Made by a program: the position numbers and the translations under genes. A stretch of DNA of 64,000 nucleotides. Source: an uncultured cyanobacterium. Its GTDB lineage: Bacteria; Cyanobacteriota; Cyanobacteriia; PCC-6307; Cyanobiaceae. The notes beneath the pieces were generated by a model. The model was not told the DNA's origin and did not search any database. It saw only the letters and a list, made by a program, of their open reading frames with translations. Within the stretch, counting starts at the first letter, position 1. The number at the start of each line of letters is the position of its first letter. Positions 43,493 through 52,789 of the stretch are shown here, one piece after another. Where the stretch lies: NCBI GenBank assembly GCA_903917565.1, contig CAIXBB010000038.1, positions 124,001 to 188,000 on the forward strand. Reading direction: 5' to 3'.

Positions 43493-44691
43493 TGGTGCGA
43501 CTGCTGGTCAGCACCGGAGAGGTCTCCGGTGATTTGCAGGGATCCCTGCTGGTCAAGGCCCTGCACGAGGAGGCCGCCCGCCGGGACCTGCCCCTTGATG
43601 TGGTGGCCCTCGGGGGGAGCCGGATGGAGCGGGCCGGCGCCCAGCTCCTGGCGGACACCACCAAGCTGGGGGCCATCGGCCTGTGGGAACCGATCCCCCT
43701 GGTCATCCCCACCCTCAGGCTGCAGGCCCAGGTGCGCCGCTGGCTGCGCCTGCACCCCCCGGATGCGGTGGTGCTGATCGACTACATGGGGGCCAACGTG
43801 AACCTCGGTCTGCGCCTGCGCCGGCTCTACCCCGATGTGCCCATCACCTATTACATCGCCCCCCAGGAGTGGGCCTTCAGCCTCGGCGACGGCGGCACCA
43901 CCCGGCTGATCGGTTTCACCGATCGCATCCTGGCGATCTTCCCCGAGGAGGCCAGCTTCTACGCCGCACGGGGAGCCCAGGTCACCTGGGTGGGCCATCC
44001 CCTGATCGACACCCTCCAGCAGCGACCCTCGCGCCGTGAAGCCCGCCAGCAGCTGGGCCTGCCGGAAGAGGTGCCTGTGCTGCTGATGCTGCCCGCCTCG
44101 CGGCGGCAGGAGCTGCGCTACGTGCTGCCGCCGATGGCTGAGGCGGTGGCCCTGCTGCAGCGGCAGCGTCCAGATCTGCAGGTGCTGCTGCCCGCCGGCC
44201 TGCCCGGGTTCGAGGCGGTCCTGGGCGAGACCATGCGGGCGGCCGGGGCCACGGCCGTGCGGGTGATCCCGGCGGGTGAGGCCGATGGGCTGCGGCCCCT
44301 GCTCTGTGCCGCCGCCGATGCCGCCCTCACCAAGTCCGGCACCGCCAACCTGGAACTGGCCCTGAGGGGGGTGCCCCAGGTGACCGGTTACCGGGTGAGC
44401 CGGCCCACAGCGTTCCTGGCCAAACATGTGATCCACTTCAACGTGGCCCACATTTCTCCGGTGAACCTGGTGCTCGGTGAACGGCTGGTGATGGAACTGC
44501 TCCAGGATGACTTCACCCCGGACGCCATCCTCGCGGCCCTGCTGCCCCTGTTCGATCCCACCTCCGGGGCACGGGAGCGGGTGCAGGAGGGCTACGTTCG
44601 GCTAAGGCAAAAGCTGGGGGAGCCGGGCGTGACCCGCCGGGCTGCCGCGGCGATTCTGGAACCGTTCTCGGGACACACCCCATGCGACTGA
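43492..44691 (+). CDS. lpxB: Lipid-A-disaccharide synthase
   Basis: 399 residues, a GT19 glycosyltransferase: [20 protein letters not shown] at the start, [68 protein letters not shown], and [20 protein letters not shown]. It joins UDP-diacylglucosamine with lipid X. The start shares a base with the lpxA stop; the end overlaps msrA by ten bases. The run bamA-lpxC-fabZ-lpxA-lpxB is thus one coupled unit. Confidence 0.97.
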   Translation: MVRLLVSTGEVSGDLQGSLLVKALHEEAARRDLPLDVVALGGSRMERAGAQLLADTTKLGAIGLWEPIPLVIPTLRLQAQVRRWLRLHPPDAVVLIDYMGANVNLGLRLRRLYPDVPITYYIAPQEWAFSLGDGGTTRLIGFTDRILAIFPEEASFYAARGAQVTWVGHPLIDTLQQRPSRREARQQLGLPEEVPVLLMLPASRRQELRYVLPPMAEAVALLQRQRPDLQVLLPAGLPGFEAVLGETMRAAGATAVRVIPAGEADGLRPLLCAAADAALTKSGTANLELALRGVPQVTGYRVSRPTAFLAKHVIHFNVAHISPVNLVLGERLVMELLQDDFTPDAILAALLPLFDPTSGARERVQEGYVRLRQKLGEPGVTRRAAAAILEPFSGHTPCD

Positions 44692-45308
44692 TTGCGCTGT
44701 TGCTGGGTCTGCTGCTCGCCCTGGCGGCCCCGGTGGCTCCCGCCCTGGCAGCCACCGAGGAGGCGGTTCTTGCAGGAGGCTGCTTCTGGTGCCTGGAGCA
44801 CGATCTGGAGGTGCTCCCAGGCGTCCTGGACGTGGAGAGCGGCTACAGCGGCGGCAAGGGGGCCAACCCCACCTACAGGCAGGTCTCGGCCGGGGGGAGC
44901 GGCCACCAGGAGGTGGTCAGGGTGCGCTTCGACAACACCGAGATCCGCTACGACACCCTTCTGCGGGCCTACTGGCGCAACATCGATCCCCTCGACGGTG
45001 ACGGCCAGTTCTGCGACCGCGGCGATTCCTACCGTCCTGTGATCTTCACCACGAGCGCCAACCAGGCCGTGGAGGCCCGCAACAGCCTGGTGACGGCCGC
45101 CAGGGAGCTGGGCAAGCCGGCGGCCGCCATCAAGGTGGCCATCCGCCCCCTGGCCAAGTTCTGGCCGGCTGAGGGCTATCACCAGAACTACGCCAAGCGC
45201 AATGGCATCCAGTACAACTATTACCGCTGGTCCTGCGGTCGCGATCGGCGTCTGGATGCGGTCTGGGGTCGGCGGGCCCGCAGCAGCCAGCGCTGGCAGG
45301 GCAGCTGA
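44682..45308 (+). CDS. msrA: Peptide-methionine (S)-S-oxide reductase MsrA, exported form
   Basis: 208 residues. An N-terminal hydrophobic stretch ending PVAPALAA is a clear Sec-type signal peptide. The enzyme follows with catalytic C34 in AGGCFWCLE, then [35 protein letters not shown], and [20 protein letters not shown]. It repairs the S epimer of methionine sulfoxide, here probably in the periplasm. It overlaps lpxB by ten bases, so it is made with the outer-membrane biogenesis set. Confidence 0.94.
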   Translation: MRLIALLLGLLLALAAPVAPALAATEEAVLAGGCFWCLEHDLEVLPGVLDVESGYSGGKGANPTYRQVSAGGSGHQEVVRVRFDNTEIRYDTLLRAYWRNIDPLDGDGQFCDRGDSYRPVIFTTSANQAVEARNSLVTAARELGKPAAAIKVAIRPLAKFWPAEGYHQNYAKRNGIQYNYYRWSCGRDRRLDAVWGRRARSSQRWQGS

Positions 45309-45448
45309 GGCGATACCGAGGAAGCCGGCGGCGCGATGGTGCGGGCCGTGCTGCCGATCACGCGCGGGGGAAACGGAACGTGCTTTTCCACCCTGTCACG
45401 ACCCCGAAGAATGCCCTAGCGTTTGATGCACGACGGGAGGGCCTCTGT

Positions 45449-45652
45449 ATGTATCTGCTCACCATCCGTGACGGTCTGCAGACCCGCCACATCGGGCCCT
45501 ACGCGAGCCCCAGGCAGGCGTCTGACGACCTCGACAAGCTGCAGTCCAGCTTCGGTGAGAAAGCAACCTGGCAGATCCACCGCCTCGAATCTCCCGCCGA
45601 ACTGCACACCCAAATCCCCGGCAGGGGAGACACCGAGCCGGTGGCAGTCTGA
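45449..45652 (+). CDS. Small cyanobacterial protein, unknown function
   Basis: 67 residues starting MYLLTIRDGLQTRHIGPYAS; an upstream in-frame start would add 23 residues with no obvious relation. The rest, RQASDDLDKLQSSFGEKATW followed by QIHRLESPAELH, looks like a compact alpha/beta fold. I do not recognise a named family. It stands alone between msrA and a convergent membrane protein gene, four bases from its stop. Confidence 0.65.
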   Translation: MYLLTIRDGLQTRHIGPYASPRQASDDLDKLQSSFGEKATWQIHRLESPAELHTQIPGRGDTEPVAV

Positions 45653-45655
45653 GCC

Positions 45656-45931
45656 TCAGACCCTGGGCGGGGTGCGGGGATAGCCGCGCAGTAGCCCACT
45701 CTCGATCATCAGACCCACCCCCGCATTGATCAGGATCAATCCCAGGGTGCCGTACCAGACCCAGGGCCCGGCCTCGGGCAACGTCTGCCCCTGATCGGCC
45801 GAGGCTGCCAGGGCAGACCAGGTCTGGATGCCCTTGCGGATCACCCCCTCACCGAAGAGGCAGAGTCCAGCTGGCAGCAGGAGCACACCGAGCTGGGCCT
45901 TCACGTACCAGCGGATCTTGTGAACGGCCAT
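45656..45931 (-). CDS. Small two-pass membrane protein, unknown function
   Basis: 91 residues from the ATG at 45931. It has two hydrophobic segments, QLGVLLLPAGLCLFGEGVI and WYGTLGLILINAGVGLMIES, separated by a soluble loop of about 27 residues, with a basic N-terminus (MAVHKIRWYVKA) placing both ends in the cytoplasm. The family is not recognised. It lies downstream of pepA on the same strand, 83 bases away. Confidence 0.7.
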   Translation of the reverse strand: MAVHKIRWYVKAQLGVLLLPAGLCLFGEGVIRKGIQTWSALAASADQGQTLPEAGPWVWYGTLGLILINAGVGLMIESGLLRGYPRTPPRV

Positions 45932-46014
45932 GGGGCGATGCGTTGTCTGGTCTGGGAGCAAACCTAGGCCGCAACCTTCAGCCGCCAGGGCCGGCGGGGC
46001 CGGTGGCGGTGGGG

Positions 46015-47505
46015 TCAGCTGGCGGCACCCGCCACCAGCCAGGCCACCAGGGTGCGCACCCCGAAGCCGGTGGCCCCCGCCGGATCCATCCCCCTGGACT
46101 TCTCGCTCCAGACGGTTCCAGCAATGTCGAGATGGGCCCAGGGCAGCCCCTTGGTGACGAAGTCCTGCAGGAAGAGGGCTGCGGTGATGGAGCCTGCCGG
46201 CCGCGGTCCGGTGTTCTTCAGGTCGGCGATGTGGCTCTTGAGCCCCTTCTTGTAGGAGCCGCGCAGGGGCATGCGCCAGAGGGCCTCACCGCCGGCGTTG
46301 CCGGCACTGAGCAGGGCTTCGGCCAGGCCGTCACTGTGGGACCAGAGCCCGGCGATCTCTTCGCCGAGGGCGATCACGCAGGCCCCGGTGAGGGTGGCGA
46401 GATCGACGATGGCATCCGGCTCCAGCCCGCAGGCATAGACAAGGGCATCGGCCAGGGTGAGCCGCCCCTCCGCATCGGTGTTGTTGATCTCGATGGTCTT
46501 GCCGTTGGAGGCGGTGAGCACATCTCCCGGACGGATGGCGCCGCCACTGATCATGTTTTCGCAGCTGGCCACGATCATGTGCACCTCCAGACCGGCAGGC
46601 CGGATCTCGGCGATGGCGCGGGCGGCCCCCAGCACCGCGGCGCTGCCGCCCATGTCGTACTTCATCATCTCGATCTGGGAGCCGGCCGTCTTGAGGTTGT
46701 AGCCGCCGGAATCGAAGGTGAGTCCCTTGCCCACCAGCACCACCCGCCGGCTCACCTCCCCGGCGGGCCGGTAGGTGAGATGGATGAATTTGGGGGGCAG
46801 ATCCGACCCCTGGGCCACCCCCAGGTAGGCCCCCATGCCCAGGGCCTCGCAGTCGTCCCGCTCCAGCACCTTGAGATCAAGGCCGAAGGCGTCGGCAATG
46901 GCGGCGGCCTCGTCGGCCAGGGACTGGGGGGTCGCCTTGTTGGGCGGCGCCGCCACCAGCCGGCGGGCCAGTTCCACACCGCTGCAGGTGGCCGCCACGT
47001 GGGCCAGGCCCGCCTCTGCCCCTGCCGCCAGCCCGAGCAGGGTGAGCCGTGAAGGCAGGGAGTGGGGTTCGGCCTCGCTCTTGAACCGCTGATCGGCGTA
47101 GAGCCCGAGCCGCACCGCTTCGGCCATGGCGGCCGCGGCCGCCGCCGGCTCGAGGCCCTCGACCGGGAACCACAGGCCAAGCTCCTGGGCACCGGCGGTG
47201 GCCGCCGTGCGGGCCGCTCCGGCACTGGCCTGCCGCAAAGCATCGAGGCCGAACTCCGCCGGATCCCCCAGACCCACCAGGATCAGGCTGGCCGGTGAGC
47301 CGCCCGGCCGCTCCAGGGCGATGGTCTGTCCGGACTTGCCCTCGAAGTGGCGGCGCTGCAGCAACCCCTCAAACCCCTCACCCACCAGCTCCTCGGCCAG
47401 GCCCAGGCCGCTGCCCCCGACGGGGGCGAACAGGCCCACCACAAGGGTGTCACCCGCCCAGGCCTCCTTCAGAGCACCAGGGACGGCAAGACAGCGAAAC
47501 TCCAT
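46015..47505 (-). CDS. pepA: Leucyl aminopeptidase
   Basis: 496 residues, M17 family. It removes N-terminal residues from peptides using two metal ions and is often hexameric. The metal and active-site blocks are present: VVLVGKGLTFDSGGYNLKTA, MKYDMGGSAAVLGAARAIAE, and the signature NTDAEGRLTLADAL. The N-terminal macro-like domain is also full length. It is probably transcribed with the GIY-YIG and HhH genes upstream (48 bases). Confidence 0.96.
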   Translation of the reverse strand: MEFRCLAVPGALKEAWAGDTLVVGLFAPVGGSGLGLAEELVGEGFEGLLQRRHFEGKSGQTIALERPGGSPASLILVGLGDPAEFGLDALRQASAGAARTAATAGAQELGLWFPVEGLEPAAAAAAMAEAVRLGLYADQRFKSEAEPHSLPSRLTLLGLAAGAEAGLAHVAATCSGVELARRLVAAPPNKATPQSLADEAAAIADAFGLDLKVLERDDCEALGMGAYLGVAQGSDLPPKFIHLTYRPAGEVSRRVVLVGKGLTFDSGGYNLKTAGSQIEMMKYDMGGSAAVLGAARAIAEIRPAGLEVHMIVASCENMISGGAIRPGDVLTASNGKTIEINNTDAEGRLTLADALVYACGLEPDAIVDLATLTGACVIALGEEIAGLWSHSDGLAEALLSAGNAGGEALWRMPLRGSYKKGLKSHIADLKNTGPRPAGSITAALFLQDFVTKGLPWAHLDIAGTVWSEKSRGMDPAGATGFGVRTLVAWLVAGAAS

Positions 47506-47553
47506 GGACCCAGTTCAGGCGACCCATGATCGTAGCCATCCTGGCCCTGGGGC

Positions 47554-48162
47554 TCAGCCGGGATCGGCCGTGAACGGGGTGGCCCAGCGTTCCCGGGTCT
47601 CCTTGTTGAACGGGGGCAGCCAGCGCCGGATCAGGGCCTGCTCCAGGGCCCGGCGCTGGGAAACCGCCGCGGGCACGTCGCCCCAGAAGCGGATGCTCGC
47701 TCGCGCCTCCAGACCCACCCGCGCCAGGGCCTCGCCATAGGCCGCCAGGTAACCCTTGCAGTCGTGGTCACCCTTCCAGCGCTGGTCGGCCCGCCCCGTC
47801 TCGCCCACGTAGAGCAGCAACGGAACAGGCAGCTGGGGAGGACGGTCCATCACCAGGTAGAGCGCCGCCCCCCGCTGGGGAAACCGGGGCCAGCGCCAGA
47901 AGGAGAGGCTCTGGGGGCTGAGGCTGAGGGGATCGAAGAGGCGCGCCAGCTCAAGGGGATCGCCCGGGTCGTCGGCAACGGGGAAGAGCTGTCCCTGCAG
48001 AAGCGCGGCGGCGTTGCCCCCGGCGGCGTAGAGCGGCCCCTGGTGCTCGGCCAGCCGGCCCTGCCAGAGGAGCAGTTGCTCCCGCAACAGGGGGAGCTCC
48101 CGGGACGGCGAGGCGCCGGCCGCTCCGGCCGCGCCCGTGAACAGCTCCCCCTGGCGGCTCAT
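47554..48162 (-). CDS. GIY-YIG nuclease-family protein
   Basis: 202 residues. The C-terminal half has a GIY-YIG-like core, LLLYVGETGRADQRWKGDHD, followed by KGYLAAYGEALARVGLEAR and ALEQALIRRWLPPFNKETRE. The first half is helical and leucine-rich with no known domain (LPLLREQLLLWQGRLAEHQG). The conserved glycine-glutamate-threonine after the YVG motif, the following arginine and the late glutamate fit a nuclease site. A repair or recombination role is inference. It overlaps the HhH gene upstream by four bases. Confidence 0.8.
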   Translation of the reverse strand: MSRQGELFTGAAGAAGASPSRELPLLREQLLLWQGRLAEHQGPLYAAGGNAAALLQGQLFPVADDPGDPLELARLFDPLSLSPQSLSFWRWPRFPQRGAALYLVMDRPPQLPVPLLLYVGETGRADQRWKGDHDCKGYLAAYGEALARVGLEARASIRFWGDVPAAVSQRRALEQALIRRWLPPFNKETRERWATPFTADPG

Positions 48163-48827
48163 GGGGCCGGCCTCGGGGCCGGCGGCAGCACGGGCCCCGG
48201 GGCGGCCCCGTAGTGGAACCTGCCGATCCAGCGTTCGGCCAGATCGGGCGGCAGCTGCACCCGCTGCTGCAGATCGGCCAGGTCCCGGAAGGGCTCCCTT
48301 GCCCGCTCCATCAGCAGCAGCCGGCAGCGCTCCGGCCCCAGGCCGAGACGTTCCCGCAGCAGCCCTTCGGAGGCCTGGTTGATCGCCAGGGGCGCCGGCA
48401 CCTGGGCAGGCCTGGGCTCCCGCCGATCAAAACGAAGCACCGGCAGCCAGATTCGGACCTGCTCGGGGGGGACCTGCAGCGCCCCGGCCAGGGATTCCGG
48501 GCCATGCCACTGGACGCCGTCGTGCTGAAGATGGATCAGCCGATCCACCAGATCGGGCCGACAGCCCGGCAGCCGCAGCCAGTCGCCGGCGGCGGCAAGG
48601 TTGACGTCGAGCGTCCAACCCAGGGCGGCCGCCTGACGCACTTCAGCGGCATCCCGGAGCCGCAAGCCAGGGTTCTGGGCCAGCTTGAGGGCGAGCAGCT
48701 CCCGCTCCACCGCCTCGTCGGCCTCACCGGCCAGGTCGGTGGGGGCTGCCGGGGGGAGCGGCGGCAGCTGCCCGGTGGCCACCAGCAGACGGCGGGCCAG
48801 GGGATCCAGCCAGTGGCGCCCAGCCAT
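48159..48827 (-). CDS. Helix-hairpin-helix (ComEA-like) protein
   Basis: 222 residues. Three stretches resemble helix-hairpin-helix DNA-binding units: LDVNLAAAGDWLRLPGCRPD, APLAINQASEGLLRERLGLG and RDLADLQQRVQLPPDLAERW. The INQAS and VNLA starts recall ComEA. There is no signal peptide, so it is cytoplasmic, unlike true ComEA. The GIY-YIG gene overlaps its stop by four bases, which suggests a DNA-binding partner plus a nuclease. Confidence 0.78.
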   Translation of the reverse strand: MAGRHWLDPLARRLLVATGQLPPLPPAAPTDLAGEADEAVERELLALKLAQNPGLRLRDAAEVRQAAALGWTLDVNLAAAGDWLRLPGCRPDLVDRLIHLQHDGVQWHGPESLAGALQVPPEQVRIWLPVLRFDRREPRPAQVPAPLAINQASEGLLRERLGLGPERCRLLLMERAREPFRDLADLQQRVQLPPDLAERWIGRFHYGAAPGPVLPPAPRPAP

Positions 48828-48872
48828 GGAGGCCCACCTGCAAGCACATCGGACCTGAAGCTAGCGGGTGCC

Positions 48873-49613
48873 TCAGGGTCGGGGCCAGTCGACCAGGCCC
48901 AGCTGCAGGCCGGTGACCACCGCCTGGATGCGACCGCGGACCCGCAGCTTGAGGAGCACATTGCGCACGTGGGTCTTGACCGTGTCGACCGAAACCATCA
49001 GTTCCCCGGCGATCTCGGGATTGCTCAGGCCCCGCACCACCCGGTCCAGCACCTGCCGCTCCCGGGCACTGAGCCGCTCATGGCCGCCACCACTCTCCTG
49101 CCCGGCGCGGAAGGCGCCGACCAGGGAACGATCCAGGTACATTCCGCCTCCGAGAACGGTGTGCAGGGCCTGCAGACCGGAGCCGTGCAGCAGTCGGGAT
49201 TCCGGCACGATGCCGTCGCAGCCTGCGCGCAGGGCCGCGTGAATCAGGGCAAGCCGGTGCTCCTGGGACACCACCAGCAGGGTGCGGACCTCGGGATGGC
49301 CTCGCTTGACCTGCACCACCAGGTCGACGCCACAGCCCCCTTCCAGCCGGTCGCTGACCAGGAGCAGGGAGGGTCGCTGCTGGCGCACCAGGGCCAGCCC
49401 CTCGGCGGCGGTGGTGGCGGCACCCAGGATCCGGGCGGGGGTCCCCACCAGCAGGGCGACCTGGGCCCGGCTGCCCAGGCAAAGCACCAGCCGGACCCCT
49501 TTCAGCAGCACCAGTCCCTGGGTGACATCGTCACGCACCTGAGGCAGCAGGGGGGTGAGGTCCACGGGAACAGAGGGCGCTGCCGCCCCGCTGATTTCTG
49601 GGCCTATTCTCAC
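48873..49613 (-). CDS. LuxR/NarL-type response regulator with atypical receiver
   Basis: 246 residues. The C-terminal helix-turn-helix is textbook LuxR: LSARERQVLDRVVRGLSNPE, IAGELMVSVDTVKTHVRNVL. The N-terminal part follows the receiver fold, with a possible phospho-acceptor in LLLVSDRLEGG and a conserved serine/lysine side (HPEVRTLLVVSQEHR), but the usual acidic pair after strand 1 is absent (LVLCLGSRAQ). It may therefore act without phosphorylation. No kinase gene is adjacent. It is divergent from the DUF1825 gene, 128 bases between starts. Confidence 0.85.
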   Translation of the reverse strand: MRIGPEISGAAAPSVPVDLTPLLPQVRDDVTQGLVLLKGVRLVLCLGSRAQVALLVGTPARILGAATTAAEGLALVRQQRPSLLLVSDRLEGGCGVDLVVQVKRGHPEVRTLLVVSQEHRLALIHAALRAGCDGIVPESRLLHGSGLQALHTVLGGGMYLDRSLVGAFRAGQESGGGHERLSARERQVLDRVVRGLSNPEIAGELMVSVDTVKTHVRNVLLKLRVRGRIQAVVTGLQLGLVDWPRP

Positions 49614-49741
49614 CAGAAGCTCATTGCGATTTCAGTAGCCTTCAATGCGGGCCGTGGCCACCGATACGTGGATCCGCACTCCCCAGGCGCCCCTGGGCTC
49701 TGCAGAATCGATCTCTCAAGCAGCCAGGAACCGACGTCCCC

Positions 49742-50065
49742 ATGACTTTCTTCGACTCCGAGATCGTCCAGGACGAGGCGAAGCGGCTGTTCACCGATTA
49801 CCAGCAGCTGATGCAGTTGGGCAGCGAGTATGGCAAGTTCGACCGCGAGGGCAAAAAGCTGTACATCGAACGGATGGAGGAGATGATGGAGCGCTATCAG
49901 GTGTTCATGAAGCGCTTCGAACTCTCCGAGGACTTCCAGGCCAAGCTCACCGTCGAACAGCTGCGCACCCAGCTCGGCCAGTTCGGCCTCACCCCGGAAA
50001 CGATGTTCGAGCAGATGACTCTCACCCTTGAACGCATGAAGAGCCAATTGGAAGCCGCCAGCTGA
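49742..50065 (+). CDS. DUF1825 family protein
   Basis: 107 residues, highly charged and helical: MTFFDSEIVQDEAKRLFTDY, QQLMQLGSEYGKFDREGKKL, YIERMEEMMERYQVFMKRFE, TPETMFEQMTLTLERMKSQL. This matches the cyanobacteria-only DUF1825 family, without known function. It probably forms a coiled coil. It is followed six bases later by the amine oxidase-like gene. Confidence 0.88.
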   Translation: MTFFDSEIVQDEAKRLFTDYQQLMQLGSEYGKFDREGKKLYIERMEEMMERYQVFMKRFELSEDFQAKLTVEQLRTQLGQFGLTPETMFEQMTLTLERMKSQLEAAS

Positions 50066-50071
50066 ATCCCC

Positions 50072-51448
50072 GTGAAGGATGTGGTTGTTGTCGGAGCGGG
50101 GCTGGCTGGGCTGGTGGCGGCGCGGCAGCTGCGGCGGTCTGGCCTGTCGGTGGGGGTGATCGAGGCGGCGCCGGCCGTGGGGGGCCGCATGGTGCGCTCC
50201 CCCCTGCCGCTGGAGCAGGCCGGGATGCCGGCGTGGGTGGATCTGGGCGGCCAGTGGGTGGGACCCAGTCACTCCCGTTTCCTGGCCCTGCTCGAGGCCC
50301 ATGGCCTGCGCCGTTTCCCCTCGCCCCACGGCGGTGAGACCGTCCTCTGCTTCGGGACGCACCGCTGCACCTTCAGCGGCTTCTTCCAGGGGTTCCCGGA
50401 AGGGCAACCGCCGGCGGTTGCCAGGGGCGACTGGGACGATGCGATGGAGGCCCTCAAGGAGTTCCACGCGCTGGTGGCCTCCCTGCCTGAAGGCCATCCC
50501 CATCACCATCCCGACGCCGTCGCCCTCGACCGGCTCAGCTTCCAGGACTGGATCGATGCGCACACCCACACCCCCTTCGCCGCCTGGTACTTCGCCTATT
50601 TCTGCAGGGCCGTCGGTTTTCTCGGGCCGGCAGAACCGGACCAGGTGTCGCTGTTGCACGTGGCCTGGGGGCAACGCACGGCGCCCCAGGGGGACCACCC
50701 CGAGGAGGAGCTGATCCACGGCGGTGCCGGCCAGCTGCCGGCGTTGCTGGCCGAAGGCCTGGGGGACGCCCTGGTGCTGGGAGAACCCGTGCGAGCCATC
50801 CATCAGCTCGACACTGAGGCGGCTGTTGAGGTGATCACCGATCGCTCCAGCCACCGCTGCAGGGCCGTGATCGTGGCCATGCCACCGGCGCTGGCGGGCG
50901 CCATCCGCTTCACACCGGAGTTGCCCCCCGACCGGCTCGCCCTGCAGGAGGGGATGGCCATGGGGAACTGCACCAAGGTGCTGATCGCCTACGGGCGGCC
51001 CTGGTGGCGGGAGGCGGGGCTGTCAGGCATCGGCATCGGTGATCGCCCCTGGGTGGAGCTGTGCGCCGACAGCTCCGATCCGGAAACGGGCCTGGGGGTG
51101 CTCGCCGCCTTTGTGGTGGGTCGCCGCCGGGAGCGGTGGGCGGCCCTGGGAGCGGAGCAACGCCGGGCCGCGGTCCTGGAGGATCTGGCCGCTTACTTCG
51201 GCCCCTTGGCGCTGGAGCCGCTGGAGTACGTGGAGAAGAACTGGCCCCAGGAACCCTTCGTCGGTGGTGCCTTCGCCGCCTGGATGCCCCCCGACCTGTG
51301 GACCCGCAGCGGCGACGCCATGCTCCGGCCCCACGGCCGGGTCTTCTGGGCCGGCACGGAGGTGGCGGAGCGCTGGCCGGGCTTTTTCGAGGGTGCCGTG
51401 GACAGTGGCGAGAGGGCCGCGGTCGCCGTGGCGGCCCTGCTGGGCTGA
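50072..51448 (+). CDS. FAD-dependent amine oxidase-like protein
   Basis: 458 residues from a GTG start. The FAD-binding dinucleotide motif VVVVGAGLAGLVAARQLRRS is at the very N-terminus, with VIEAAPAVGGRMV after it; the C-terminal FAD site is RVFWAGTEVAERWPGFFEGA followed by VDSGERAA. Overall it resembles monoamine oxidase/L-amino acid oxidase flavoproteins. The tryptophan-rich C-terminal region (KNWPQEPFVGGAFAAWMPPD) fits the MAO group. The substrate is unknown. No signal peptide is seen, so it is cytoplasmic. Confidence 0.88.
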   Translation: MKDVVVVGAGLAGLVAARQLRRSGLSVGVIEAAPAVGGRMVRSPLPLEQAGMPAWVDLGGQWVGPSHSRFLALLEAHGLRRFPSPHGGETVLCFGTHRCTFSGFFQGFPEGQPPAVARGDWDDAMEALKEFHALVASLPEGHPHHHPDAVALDRLSFQDWIDAHTHTPFAAWYFAYFCRAVGFLGPAEPDQVSLLHVAWGQRTAPQGDHPEEELIHGGAGQLPALLAEGLGDALVLGEPVRAIHQLDTEAAVEVITDRSSHRCRAVIVAMPPALAGAIRFTPELPPDRLALQEGMAMGNCTKVLIAYGRPWWREAGLSGIGIGDRPWVELCADSSDPETGLGVLAAFVVGRRRERWAALGAEQRRAAVLEDLAAYFGPLALEPLEYVEKNWPQEPFVGGAFAAWMPPDLWTRSGDAMLRPHGRVFWAGTEVAERWPGFFEGAVDSGERAAVAVAALLG

Positions 51449-51502
51449 TCAACCGCAGCACCACGGCTGCCTACCATCGCCCCAGAAGGTCGGCTGGCGT
51501 TG

Positions 51503-52789
51503 ATGGGCGAAGCACTCCAGGCGAAGCAGGCCGACGCACCCACGTTGCCGGCCCTGCCCGAAGCCCTGGCCAGGGGCATGGCCGACCTCTTCCCCACCGG
51601 CCGGGATGCCGACCCCGACCAGCGCCTGGAGGCCAGGCTGGCGGAGTCGGCGCGCCAGGGACATCCCCTGCGGGTGAAGCTGGGCATCGACCCCACCGGC
51701 AGTGACATCCACCTGGGTCACAGCCTCCTGTTCCGCAAGCTGCGGGCCTTCCAGAACGCCGGCCATACGGCGGTGCTGATCATCGGCGACTTCACCGCCC
51801 GCATCGGCGATCCCACCGGCAAGAGCACCACCCGGGTGCAACTCGATGCGGCGGCGGTGGAGGCCAATGCCGCCACCTACCTGGCCCAGCTGGGCCAGGG
51901 TCAGCCCCCCGAGCGCGCCCTGCTTGATTTCGAGACGCCCGGCCGGCTGGAGGTGCGGCGCAACTCCGAGTGGCTCACCGGCCTTGATCTGCCGCAGGTG
52001 ATCGAGCTGCTGGGAATCAGCACCGTGGGGCAGATGCTGGCCAAGGAGGACTTCGCCAACCGCTACGGCTCGGGCACCCCCATCAGCCTGCACGAGTTCC
52101 TCTACCCCCTGCTGCAGGGCTACGACTCGGTGGCGGTGAAGGCCGACCTCGAACTGGGCGGCACCGACCAGAAGTTCAACGTGGCGATGGGGCGCGACAT
52201 GCAGCGCCACTTCGGCCAGCGGCCCCAGTTCGGCCTGCTGCTGCCGATCCTGCCGGGCCTCGATGGGGTGCAGAAGATGAGCAAGAGTCTGGGCAACACG
52301 GTGGGCCTGATCGAAGACCCCCTCTCGATGTACTCCAAGCTCGAGAAGGTGCCGGACGTGGTGGTGGAGCACTACCTCACCCTGCTCACCGACCTGGACA
52401 AGGCGTCGCTGCCCAGCGAGCCCCGGGAGCGGCAGAAGGCGATGGCGCTCGAGGTGACCGCCACGCGCCATGGGCGCGAGGCGGCCGTGCAGGCCAAGGC
52501 CGATGCCGCCCTGCTGGTGGGGGGAGGTTCCAACGGCACCTCGGACGAAGCGGAGGTGCCGGAGGCCTCCCTGGCGGGTCTGGCCTTCCCTCTGAAGGCC
52601 TTCTACCTGCTCAGGGCCCTGCAGGTCTGCGCCAGCAGCAGCGAAGGGCGGCGCCAGATCCAGGGGGGCGGCGTGAAGCTGGATGGCGAGAAGCTCAGCG
52701 ACCCCAACCAGGAATTCAATAGCCCGGAGGAACTGGCCGGCAAGGTGCTGCAGCTCGGCAGGAAGACCTTCCGGCGGCTGGTGGCCTGA
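51503..52789 (+). CDS. tyrS: Tyrosyl-tRNA synthetase
   Basis: 428 residues, class I. The HIGH-type motif is HLGH at residues 70-73 (in [12 protein letters not shown]), and the KMSKS motif is intact in [14 protein letters not shown]. The C-terminal S4 domain reads [24 protein letters not shown] directly before the ATG could also be read as the start. It shares its stop with the pyrF start (TGATG), so the two are coupled. Confidence 0.96.
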   Translation: MGEALQAKQADAPTLPALPEALARGMADLFPTGRDADPDQRLEARLAESARQGHPLRVKLGIDPTGSDIHLGHSLLFRKLRAFQNAGHTAVLIIGDFTARIGDPTGKSTTRVQLDAAAVEANAATYLAQLGQGQPPERALLDFETPGRLEVRRNSEWLTGLDLPQVIELLGISTVGQMLAKEDFANRYGSGTPISLHEFLYPLLQGYDSVAVKADLELGGTDQKFNVAMGRDMQRHFGQRPQFGLLLPILPGLDGVQKMSKSLGNTVGLIEDPLSMYSKLEKVPDVVVEHYLTLLTDLDKASLPSEPRERQKAMALEVTATRHGREAAVQAKADAALLVGGGSNGTSDEAEVPEASLAGLAFPLKAFYLLRALQVCASSSEGRRQIQGGGVKLDGEKLSDPNQEFNSPEELAGKVLQLGRKTFRRLVA

